Of a stretch of 64,000 nt of DNA, positions 34,475-41,819 are shown piece by piece. Under the pieces are notes generated by a model, which was not told the origin of the DNA, searched no databases, and was given only the letters and a program-made list of their open reading frames with translations. The stretch lies in the NCBI GenBank assembly GCA_020636275.1, contig JACJYD010000001.1, positions 1,488,001 to 1,552,000 of the forward strand, in the 5' to 3' direction. The translations under genes were made by a program, and so were the position numbers. Position 1 is the first letter of the stretch. Each line of letters begins with the position of its first letter. The stretch comes from Lewinellaceae bacterium. Lineage in GTDB: Bacteria; Bacteroidota; Bacteroidia; Chitinophagales; Saprospiraceae.

Positions 34475-34546
34475 AAGCATATTTCGCCGCCGCCGGCGGC
34501 GAAATATGCTTATAAACACTGCGGCCAGCGGCCGCAGTGTTTATAA
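34475..34546. repeat. Tandem pair of perfect triloop hairpins between the dioxygenase and DsrE genes
   Basis: Hairpin 1: 17-bp arms 34475-34491 and 34495-34511, loop GCC, core CGCCGCC/GGCGGCG. Hairpin 2: 17-bp arms 34510-34526 and 34530-34546, loop AGC, core GCGGCC/GGCCGC. Each arm is AT-rich outside and GC-rich inside, and the two share their border bases, so only one can fully form. They could reduce read-through into the DsrE gene or protect RNA ends. Confidence 0.7.
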
Positions 34547-34600
34547 ATTAATTATGTCAGAGCATTTAACCATTTAATAATTTATTAAAATCATTAAGTC

Positions 34601-34969
34601 ATGTCTGAGAAAAAGAAGTTAGTTGTAGTGATCACCCGCGGTTTGGACGATGAGCGTTCGTCTGTAGCTTGGAGCATAGCAAACGGAGGGATCAATTCCG
34701 GGTTGGATGTTTCGATATTCCTGGTAAGCTCTGGAGTAGATTGGGTGCGCAAAGGCGCCGCTACCCTGGCGAGGTTGAATCCCCTTGATCCGCCGATCAT
34801 GGAAATGATCCAAAAGGTGATCGACAGCGGTTGTTCCATCGGGGTGTGTCCGCCTTGTGCCAGTATCCGGGGCTATACTCAGGACGATTTTCTGGAAGGA
34901 GTTACTATTGTCGGCTCGACGGCCATCCATGAGCCGGTGAAGCAAGGCGCAGCGGTACTGACGTTTTAG
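34601..34969 (+). CDS. DsrE/DsrF-like family protein
   Basis: 122 aa, cytoplasmic. Rossmann-like start KLVVVITRGLDDERSSVAWSIANGG and the DsrE pattern of a conserved Cys loop, SGCSIGVCPPCASIRGYTQDDFLEG. DsrE-type proteins carry persulfide sulfur or act as predicted peroxiredoxin-like proteins. Three cysteines (CxxxxCPPC) lie in the loop that in DsrE holds the active residue. The preceding thiol dioxygenase makes a sulfur link plausible, though a hairpin pair separates the two genes. Confidence 0.82.
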   Translation: MSEKKKLVVVITRGLDDERSSVAWSIANGGINSGLDVSIFLVSSGVDWVRKGAATLARLNPLDPPIMEMIQKVIDSGCSIGVCPPCASIRGYTQDDFLEGVTIVGSTAIHEPVKQGAAVLTF

Positions 34970-34986
34970 TTGACAATAAAAAAAGA

Positions 34987-35017
34987 AGGCCATTGCGACA
35001 CAAGGTCGCAATGGCCT
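34987..35017. terminator. Bidirectional terminator between DsrE and Hsp20 genes
   Basis: AGGCCATTGCGAC (34987-34999), loop ACAAG, exact complement (35005-35017); an A-rich tract on the left and GTTTTCATTGGATTTT on the right serve both convergent genes. Confidence 0.85.
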
Positions 35018-35035
35018 GTTTTCATTGGATTTTAT

Positions 35036-35455
35036 TTATACGATCCCGATGTCTTTTCGAATCGTTTCGAAGCCTTCGAGCTTCGGAAGGGTCACCGTCA
35101 GGATACCCTCCTCGTACTTGGCGTGGATCGCCTCCTTGTCGATTTTGCTGTTCAGTTCGAATCGTTTTTGAAAACTGCCGGGTTTGAATTGCATGCGGCG
35201 GGGGCCATAGAACGGGGGTTGTTCATTCCCGGGTTTGTCGACCGATATGATCAGTACATCGCCTTCCAGTTTCACCTGGAAATCGGTTTTGGCATATCCG
35301 GCCGCGTAAATTGCGATCTGGTATTGGTCGTCCAGTTCTTCCACATTTACAGGCGGATAGCCCCACTGGGCGAATTGTTGTTTCCAATGTCTTCCGGCGT
35401 GTTGTCCGCCGTGGTGGTGCCCCCAATGGGCATGGTGAGCTGAGTGATTACACAT
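35036..35455 (-). CDS. Small heat-shock protein, Hsp20/alpha-crystallin family, with His-rich N-terminus
   Basis: 139 aa. The alpha-crystallin domain covers about 35-130: PPVNVEELDDQYQIAIYAAGY, DVLIISVDKPG, and the signature GILTVTLPKL. The first 24 residues hold nine histidines and a cysteine (MCNHSAHHAHWGHHHGGQHA), unusual for Hsp20 and suggestive of metal binding. Hsp20 proteins hold unfolding proteins as ATP-independent chaperones. The terminal IXI-type motif is GIV at the very end. It follows a small membrane-protein gene by 23 bp, so the two are probably one operon. Confidence 0.88.
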   Translation of the reverse strand: MCNHSAHHAHWGHHHGGQHAGRHWKQQFAQWGYPPVNVEELDDQYQIAIYAAGYAKTDFQVKLEGDVLIISVDKPGNEQPPFYGPRRMQFKPGSFQKRFELNSKIDKEAIHAKYEEGILTVTLPKLEGFETIRKDIGIV

Positions 35456-35478
35456 GATTTACAAAATTTTTAGGTCAA

Positions 35479-35730
35479 TTATTTTACTTCGATGATGCGT
35501 TCGGACCGTCTGCCTTCGGCCAGGTCGATGGGATAGTCCATGAGCAGGTCTCCTTTCCAGACGGGCATTTGCCGCCCGTGGTTGGGAGAGTGGCCGAGGA
35601 CTTTTTTCCCCGCGTAGAAGACGAGGCCGAACAGGGCCGCCATGAAAAAAGCGAAGATCAAAAAGCGGGCTATGAAGAAGAAAAACAGGATTCCCAGAGG
35701 GAGCATGATAAAAAAGCGGAATGGTCGCAT
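35479..35730 (-). CDS. Small membrane protein upstream of Hsp20
   Basis: 83 aa from MRPFRFF (35730); the frame runs further upstream but through Pro/Ser/Gln-rich sequence read from a purine-rich tract that is unlikely to be coding. One long hydrophobic stretch (about 8-43, with many Phe) could form one or two helices; the soluble tail MPVWKGDLLMDYPIDLAEGRRSERIIEVK ends the protein. I do not recognise the family. Operon position with Hsp20 suggests an envelope or protein-folding stress function. Confidence 0.6.
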   Translation of the reverse strand: MRPFRFFIMLPLGILFFFFIARFLIFAFFMAALFGLVFYAGKKVLGHSPNHGRQMPVWKGDLLMDYPIDLAEGRRSERIIEVK

Positions 35731-36073
35731 GGTTATGAAAGTTTTTTGGTAAAAAAAGCAGGGCTGTTTTATGGGCCTCTGTTTAGGTAGACGATCAGGT
35801 AGGGGGATTACTTTAAAAAAGGGGCTTTTTTTTTGGAGGAGGGAGGAGGGAGGAGGGGGCAGGGAGCAGCTGGGAAAAGTCAGGATGCTATTTGGTAAAA
35901 ACACAAACGCCGTTTCTAAGAAACGGCGTTTGTGTTTTTACCAGATAAAATATTGATTTTCAGCCAAAAATATCAATCCGGTTCCAGAAAATAACTGGAA
36001 AACTCCCAGGGGTTTTCAGAATATGTCAGGATGCTGATGAATAAATGGCGCCTCTGAAAAGGGAAGATGACCC
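35731..36073. other. Non-coding stretch with a G-quadruplex motif and a long palindrome
   Basis: No convincing gene. It holds a purine-rich tract (35836-35868) and, at 35841-35864, four G-runs with short loops (GGGAGGAGGGAGGAGGG then GGCAGGG), a fit to the G-quadruplex rule. It lies about 110 bp upstream of the small membrane-protein/Hsp20 operon, on the strand opposite to its transcription. The palindrome at 35893-35943 is listed separately. Confidence 0.6.
35893..35943. repeat. 25-bp-arm perfect palindrome
   Basis: TGGTAAAAACACAAACGCCG...(35893-35917) and its exact complement (35919-35943) around a single A. Nearest transcript end is the 114-aa gene stop at 36074, 130 bp away on the minus strand. 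Terminator, recombination site or RNA element cannot be told apart. Confidence 0.6.
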
Positions 36074-36418
36074 TTACCTTTTTTCACACCGCTCTTTCCA
36101 CTTATCCCGGAAAGCTGCCCGCTCTTCCTCGCTCATTTGCATCCATTTTTCCCGCCAATGGCGGCGGGGCGATTGGCTCCATGGGCCGCGGGACGGGCCG
36201 AACCGGAAGCCACCCACCAGGATGCGGCTGAGCAACAATAACCCCAGGGATTGCCAGAAATTGAGGGCTTTTACCCCGGTGGCATCGACAAGGATACCAT
36301 TCCAGAGGTACATGACGAGGTAGCCCAATGAGAGGAGGAACAATGCCCCCATGGCAAAAAAGAACAGGAATTTTACCGGTGGCGGCGTTCTTCGGCGGGA
36401 TGAAGGATCGTTGAACAT
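36074..36418 (-). CDS. Small membrane protein co-transcribed with an ECF sigma factor
   Basis: 114 aa with two hydrophobic segments (about 16-40 and 52-70), an N-terminal Arg/Pro patch and a positively charged tail ending in a helix MSEEERAAFRDKWKERCEKR. It starts 30 bp after the sigma factor stop. Genes in this position often encode anti-sigma or sigma-responsive envelope proteins, but no ZAS or other anti-sigma motif is visible. The tail helix superficially resembles the Spy/CpxP LTxxQ style of envelope stress proteins; I do not claim homology. Confidence 0.65.
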   Translation of the reverse strand: MFNDPSSRRRTPPPVKFLFFFAMGALFLLSLGYLVMYLWNGILVDATGVKALNFWQSLGLLLLSRILVGGFRFGPSRGPWSQSPRRHWREKWMQMSEEERAAFRDKWKERCEKR

Positions 36419-36448
36419 AATGGTATCGTAATCAATTAAAAAAGCAAA

Positions 36449-37012
36449 TTAATAAAGCATGAATTCTTCATACAGGGTTTGCAGGCGTTGGCGCAAATGC
36501 TGCACGGCATAGCGTTTCCGGGAAATGAGGGTTTTGATGTTGACTCCCGTCCGGTCGGAGATCTCCTGAAAGGTCTGATCTTCCAGTTCATTCCAGACGA
36601 ATACCTCGCGCTGGTTCTCGGGCAATTCTTCCAATGCCTCAAAAAGCGCTTCCCAGAATACTTCCCGCAGCATTTCCGTTTCGGGGGTATTGTTTTCGGC
36701 CAGAAGGATATCCCTGAACGAGATCTCTCCCGCTTCGCCCTCAAACGTCAGCTCCTCGAGGGAGTCCTCGCTGCGCTTTCGAAAGCGGTCGGTGATCCGG
36801 TTGCGGGCCACGCGAAACAGCCACGCGCTCACCTGCTCAATAGGTTCGGTATCTACCACCCGGCTGAACTGATACCAAACGTCCTGCAAAACGTCTTCTG
36901 CATCGGCGGTGGTGGGTACGCGACTACGGATGAAACTGAACAGGCGGTTGCTGTAAGTTTTGACGACGCTGGTAATATTTTGTCTTGGCTGATCGGCCAT
37001 TTCTGTTGGCAT
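36449..37012 (-). CDS. ECF-type RNA polymerase sigma factor
   Basis: 187 aa. Region 2 is seen at about 20-90 (DAEDVLQDVWYQF, SAWLFRVARNRITDRFRKR) and region 4 at about 130-180 (ALEELPENQREVFVWNELEDQTFQEISDRTGVNIKTLISRKRYA). A Glu-rich linker joins them. It directs RNA polymerase to a set of envelope or stress promoters; the target is unknown. No anti-sigma is adjacent by motif, but the next gene encodes a small membrane protein that may have that role. A second possible start is the Met at residue 5. It diverges from the GH92 gene with a 93-bp spacer. Confidence 0.9.
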   Translation of the reverse strand: MPTEMADQPRQNITSVVKTYSNRLFSFIRSRVPTTADAEDVLQDVWYQFSRVVDTEPIEQVSAWLFRVARNRITDRFRKRSEDSLEELTFEGEAGEISFRDILLAENNTPETEMLREVFWEALFEALEELPENQREVFVWNELEDQTFQEISDRTGVNIKTLISRKRYAVQHLRQRLQTLYEEFMLY

Positions 37013-37105
37013 AAATCCGGTCTTCTTCCCTGGGAAGACGAACGAACCGGTAAATTACTTTAAATTGACGGGAGGTTTTCACAAATGAACTGAAGTTGAA
37101 CCCGT

Positions 37106-39391
37106 ATGAAAAATTATTTGCTTCCCTTTCTGCTTCTGAGCGCCGTGTCCCTCATCGCTCAAAACAACCCGATCCACTACGTCAACCCCTTTATCGGCAC
37201 CCAGCGCATGGGCCATACCTACCCGGGCGCTACGGTGCCTTTCGGGTCGGTTCAACTGAGCCCGGATACCGATACCATCCCGATGTTTGATGAAAGCGGG
37301 AAATACGTTCCCGAAGTGTATGCCTATTGCGCCGGATATCAATACACCGATCCGACCATAGTAGGGTTCAGCCATACTCATTTCAGTGGCACCGGGCATT
37401 CGGACCTGGGCGATATCCTGCTCATGCCGGGTGTGGGGAAGGTGCAACTCAACCCGGGTACGGCCGATGATCCGGACAGCGGCTACCGCTCGCGCTATCG
37501 CAAGGAGAACGAATCGGCCGAACCTAACTACTACCGGGTGTTGCTCGACGACCCCCATGTCCTGGCCGAACTGACCACCTCCACCCGGGTGGGCATGCAT
37601 CGCTATACCTTCCCCGCTTCCGCCGATGCCCACCTGATCCTCGATATGACCCACGGCATCTACAACTACGACGGGAAAAATGTGTGGACCTTCTTGCGGG
37701 TGGAAAACGACACCCTCCTTACCGGATACCGGACCACTACCGGCTGGGCCCGCACGCGAACGGTCTATTTCGCCATCGCTTTTTCCAAAAAAATAAAAGA
37801 CTACGGACTTCAACCCGCCCAACAGGAACCCTACCGCGGCTTCTGGCGAAGGTTCGATCAGACACATAATTTCCCGGAAGCGGCCGCCCATGAACTGCGG
37901 GGGTATTTCCGTTTCGATGAAACAGACGGCGAACCACTCCTGGTCAAAGTGGCCCTGTCCTCCGTCAGTACGGAAGGCGCGTTGAAGAACATGCAGGCCG
38001 AGGTTCCGCACTGGGATTTCGACCGGGTCAAACGCGAGGGACAGGACCAGTGGAACCACGAACTGGGCAAGCTCCGGGTCGACATGTTGGACGAGGATGA
38101 AAAAACGAACTTCTACACCGCCCTTTACCATGCCTATTTGGGCCCTACCGTATATATGGACGTGGACGGCCAGTACCGCGGGCTCGACCAAAATATCCAT
38201 CAGTCCACGGGCTTTACCAACTATACCTCGTTTTCCCTTTGGGATACCTACCGGGCTCTGCACCCCCTTTTCACGATCGCACAGCCCTCCAGGGACGGCG
38301 ACATGATCCAGTCCATGCTGGCCCATTACGACCAGAGCGCTCAGCACATGCTGCCCGTTTGGTCGCACTACGCCAATGAAAACTGGTGCATGATCGGCTA
38401 CCACGCCGTATCCGTCATCGCCGATGCCTATGCCAAGGGCATCCGGAACTTCGACGCTGAACACGCCCTGGAAGCTTGTGTCAACACGGCCCGCAACCCG
38501 CGTTTCGACGCCCTGCCCGACTACATCCGACTGGGGTATGTGCCCGAGGACAAGAGCGGCAATTCGGCTTCCAAAACCCTCGAATTTGCCTATGACGACT
38601 GGTGTATCGCCCAATTGGCCCGGGAACTGGGACATACGGATATCAATGAAGAATTTATGAAAAGGGCGGGCAGTTTCAGGAATATCTTCGATCCTTCTAC
38701 GGGTTTCATGCGCCCCCGCACCAGCGATGGCGCCTTCGTGCCCGGTTTCGATCCGCTCGATACACACGGGCAGGGCTTCATCGAGGGCAATGCCTGGAAT
38801 TATAGTTTGTACGTGCCGCATGAACCGGAAGCATTGGCCGAACTCCTGGGCGGGAAAGAGGCATTCGGACGCTACCTGGATTCGCTGTTCACCATGACGT
38901 TGCCCGACAGTTATTTTGAAAAAACCGAAGACGTTACCCGGGAAGGGATCATCGGCAACTATGTGCACGGCAACGAGCCTTCCCACCAGGCGCCTTTTTT
39001 CTACCAATGGTCGGACCGCCCCTGGAGAACCCAGGAGGTGGCGCGCATGATCCCGCCGAAGATGTACCGTCCGGCGCCCAACGGATTGGGCGGCAACGAC
39101 GATTTCGGGCAGATGAGCGCCTGGTATGTTTTCAACGCGCTGGGGTTCTATCCCGTATCACCGGGCAAGGCCGAATATGTATTCGGGAGCCCCTCCGTCG
39201 TCTCGGCCGAATGGACGCTCGAGAATGGAAATGTCTTTCGCATTGAAACCCGGAACCAAAGCCCGGCGCATGTCTATGTGGAAAAGATCACCTTGAACGG
39301 GCTGCTGCTGGAGCGCCCGTACCTGAGCCATGAGGAGATCATGCGGGGCGGGGAGCTGGTGTTTTACATGGCGGGGAAGCCGGTGAAATGA
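37106..39391 (+). CDS. GH92 family glycosidase, probable alpha-1,2-mannosidase
   Basis: 761 aa, signal peptide ending LIAQ. GH92 hallmarks run throughout: VNPFIGTQRMGHTYPGATVPFG at the start, FSHTHFSGTGHSDLGDILLMP, SFSLWDTYRALHPLFTI, YVHGNEPSHQAPFFYQW and GNDDFGQMSAWYVFNALGFYPVSPG. GH92 enzymes are calcium-dependent exo-alpha-mannosidases that trim N-glycans and yeast mannan, with an inverting mechanism using two acidic residues. Linkage cannot be fixed from sequence. The usual HNEPSHH motif shows Gln in place of the second His. It is secreted or periplasmic. The next gene, an octaheme cytochrome, follows by about 40 bp on the same strand but has no evident link. Confidence 0.92.
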   Translation: MKNYLLPFLLLSAVSLIAQNNPIHYVNPFIGTQRMGHTYPGATVPFGSVQLSPDTDTIPMFDESGKYVPEVYAYCAGYQYTDPTIVGFSHTHFSGTGHSDLGDILLMPGVGKVQLNPGTADDPDSGYRSRYRKENESAEPNYYRVLLDDPHVLAELTTSTRVGMHRYTFPASADAHLILDMTHGIYNYDGKNVWTFLRVENDTLLTGYRTTTGWARTRTVYFAIAFSKKIKDYGLQPAQQEPYRGFWRRFDQTHNFPEAAAHELRGYFRFDETDGEPLLVKVALSSVSTEGALKNMQAEVPHWDFDRVKREGQDQWNHELGKLRVDMLDEDEKTNFYTALYHAYLGPTVYMDVDGQYRGLDQNIHQSTGFTNYTSFSLWDTYRALHPLFTIAQPSRDGDMIQSMLAHYDQSAQHMLPVWSHYANENWCMIGYHAVSVIADAYAKGIRNFDAEHALEACVNTARNPRFDALPDYIRLGYVPEDKSGNSASKTLEFAYDDWCIAQLARELGHTDINEEFMKRAGSFRNIFDPSTGFMRPRTSDGAFVPGFDPLDTHGQGFIEGNAWNYSLYVPHEPEALAELLGGKEAFGRYLDSLFTMTLPDSYFEKTEDVTREGIIGNYVHGNEPSHQAPFFYQWSDRPWRTQEVARMIPPKMYRPAPNGLGGNDDFGQMSAWYVFNALGFYPVSPGKAEYVFGSPSVVSAEWTLENGNVFRIETRNQSPAHVYVEKITLNGLLLERPYLSHEEIMRGGELVFYMAGKPVK

Positions 39392-39434
39392 GCGTTCCTG
39401 CATTTTGTATATTGTGCCCTTCAAACCATTTCGC

Positions 39435-41666
39435 ATGATGTTCCGGCGACCGGGTATGCTGCATTCCATCCTGCCTCTCTTTTTTGGACTGGCTTTCCTG
39501 GTATTTGTAGCCGGCCTTTTGCAGCAATGCAGTCCCGGCCCCGTTCCCCTGGAAAAACAGTACATCGGAACCCAGGCTTGCGCCTCCTGCCATGAACCCG
39601 AAATGATGTCCTGGCAAGGGTCGCATCACGACCGGGCGATGCAGGAGGCTACGGACGAAACCGTGCTGGGCAATTTTGAGCAAGCCCGGTTTGAAAGCCA
39701 TGGGGTTATATCCACCTTTTTCAAAAGGGACGGCAAATTCTTTGTCAACACCGAAGGCCCGGACTCCCTCCTGCACGATTATGAGATCAAGTACACTTTT
39801 GGTTTCACGCCGCTCCAGCAGTATATGGTGGAAATGGCGCGTGGAAAGATCCAATGCCTCCTGATCGCCTGGGACGATATCGGGAAAAAATGGTTCGACC
39901 TTCAACCGTCGGCGCGGTTTGCTCCCGACGACTGGATGCACTGGACCGGCGGCAGTATGACGTGGAACACCATGTGTGCGGACTGCCATTCCACCTACCT
40001 TCAAAAGAACTATTTCGAAGAGCCCGACTCCTTCGCTACCCGGTGGGCGGCCATCGACGTGAGTTGCGAGGCTTGCCACGGTCCCGGTCTGGAGCATCAG
40101 AAATACGTGAAGTCCCCGGCCTATAAAAAAGGAGAAACCGTAAAGGGGTCCTTTTTGCACCTGACCGCCGATCTGAGTAGCAAGGAGCAGGTAGATCAAT
40201 GTGCCCGTTGCCACTCCCGGCGCTCGCAGTATTCGAAGGCCTATGACCATTCGGGGGTGTTTATGGACCACTATTTGCCGGAGATCCTCCGGCCGGGGCT
40301 CTATTACCCCGACGGCCAGATCCTGGACGAGGTATACGTTTATGGGTCCTTTTTGCAGAGCAGGATGTACCGCAACAACGTGCGGTGTTCCGATTGCCAC
40401 GACGCCCATTCCCTGAAATTGAAATTCGACGGCAACGACCTTTGCCTGCAGTGTCATGACAAAGAAAAATACGATACCGCCTCGCACCATTTTCACGATC
40501 CGGCCGGGGAAGGGGCCAGTTGCGTTGGGTGTCACATGCCGGGCAGGACCTACATGGGTAACGATTACCGGCGGGATCACAGTTTCCGGGTTCCCCGGCC
40601 GGACCTGAGTGTGCGTTTCGGCAGCCCCAATTCCTGCAACGAATGCCACGATGACAAAACCGCTGCCTGGGCTGCCAAAACAGTAGTGGACTGGTATGGG
40701 CCCGTCCGGCAACCCCATTTTGCCGATGTGCTGGCGCCCGTGCTTGTGGGAGAGCGTGCAGCCGGGCCGGAGTTGCGGAGCATGCTGGGCGATACGAGCA
40801 AACCCGAGATCGTTCAGGCCACCGCGATATGGCTGATTGGATCTGCCGGGGATGAGGCGTCCAGGCGAACCATTATCGAGGGACTAAAGCATCCCAACCC
40901 GCTGGTCCGATTTATGGCGGTGGATGCAATGGAGCATTTTCCCCTGGAGGAGCGGGCCCGCTTCCTGTCGCCTTTGCTGAAAGATCCGGTCCTTACCGTG
41001 CGCACCCAGGCCGCCTATGTGCTGGCCGGTCCGGGGGCTCAATTGTTGCAGGGCGTTCAAAAACAGGATTTTGAGCGGGCGGACCAGGAATTCCGGGACG
41101 TGTTGGCCATGCAGGCCGATTTTCCGGGTGGGCAGTTGCTCAAAGGACAGTATTATTACAAAAAGAAAGACCTTGCCAGGACCGAACAGGCCTTCCGGGA
41201 AGCCATCCGGCGGGATCCTTATTTGTCTCCGGCCTACTTCAACCTGGCTCAGTTGTATTATCAGCAGGGAAAGCTCGACGATGCCGTGCGGGAGTTCAGA
41301 AATGTCATCCGGGTTCAGCCGGACCATGCGACGGCCTGGTATTCCCTGGGGCTATTACTGGCCGAGATGAATGACCTGCAACAGGCAAAAACCTGTTTGG
41401 CCAAAGCGGCGGACCTGGAGGAAAACCCCCGGTATTACTACAACCTGGGGTTGGTCTATCAAAAGTTGGAGCAGAACGCCCTGGCGGAGGCCACTTTCCT
41501 GAAAGCCCTTTCGATCGATCCGGCCTCCGAGGCCAACCTGTATGCACTGGCCATCCTCTATCTTCAGCAAGGGCAATTGAATAAGGCCCGGGGGATGGTC
41601 GAAAAATTGTTGGAGATCAGCCCGGATAACAACGCCTACCGGCAACTCCTTTTGCAGGTTCGGTGA
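39435..41666 (+). CDS. Octaheme c-type cytochrome with HEAT-like and TPR C-terminal regions
   Basis: 743 aa from ATG 39435 (ATGs at 39438 and 39456 are alternatives). N-terminal hydrophobic helix, then QQCSPG, a weak lipobox. Eight CxxCH motifs: CASCH, CADCH, CEACH, CARCH, CSDCH, CLQCH, CVGCH and CNECH. The spacing and the SCEACHGPG and SDCHDAHS contexts resemble the cytochrome c554/multiheme family. From about 440 come HEAT-like helices (SMLGDTSKPEIVQATAIWLIG), then four TPRs (DLARTEQAFREAIRRDPYLSPAYFNLAQLYYQQGKLDDAV). Such proteins handle electrons in the periplasm, in nitrogen-oxide or other respiration; the substrate is unknown. It probably sits at the outer face of the inner membrane or is secreted. 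Confidence 0.85.
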   Translation: MMFRRPGMLHSILPLFFGLAFLVFVAGLLQQCSPGPVPLEKQYIGTQACASCHEPEMMSWQGSHHDRAMQEATDETVLGNFEQARFESHGVISTFFKRDGKFFVNTEGPDSLLHDYEIKYTFGFTPLQQYMVEMARGKIQCLLIAWDDIGKKWFDLQPSARFAPDDWMHWTGGSMTWNTMCADCHSTYLQKNYFEEPDSFATRWAAIDVSCEACHGPGLEHQKYVKSPAYKKGETVKGSFLHLTADLSSKEQVDQCARCHSRRSQYSKAYDHSGVFMDHYLPEILRPGLYYPDGQILDEVYVYGSFLQSRMYRNNVRCSDCHDAHSLKLKFDGNDLCLQCHDKEKYDTASHHFHDPAGEGASCVGCHMPGRTYMGNDYRRDHSFRVPRPDLSVRFGSPNSCNECHDDKTAAWAAKTVVDWYGPVRQPHFADVLAPVLVGERAAGPELRSMLGDTSKPEIVQATAIWLIGSAGDEASRRTIIEGLKHPNPLVRFMAVDAMEHFPLEERARFLSPLLKDPVLTVRTQAAYVLAGPGAQLLQGVQKQDFERADQEFRDVLAMQADFPGGQLLKGQYYYKKKDLARTEQAFREAIRRDPYLSPAYFNLAQLYYQQGKLDDAVREFRNVIRVQPDHATAWYSLGLLLAEMNDLQQAKTCLAKAADLEENPRYYYNLGLVYQKLEQNALAEATFLKALSIDPASEANLYALAILYLQQGQLNKARGMVEKLLEISPDNNAYRQLLLQVR

Positions 41667-41819
41667 GTGTGGGTTCACTTACAAGCAAATACCCGGTATT
41701 TTTACCGTCGAATTACTGCCCGTTTTTGTCATCTGTCTTGCCATTTTCTACCCTGGAAAATCCCTACATTTACTTTTTGAATAAAATATCTGGCATTACT
41801 TCCAGGCGGACCATCATTC

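Noticed and set aside
37079..39007. 642-aa minus-strand frame opposite the GH92 gene
   Set aside because: The GH92 motifs are intact on the plus strand; the antisense product has the Gly/Val/His-rich look of a shadow frame.
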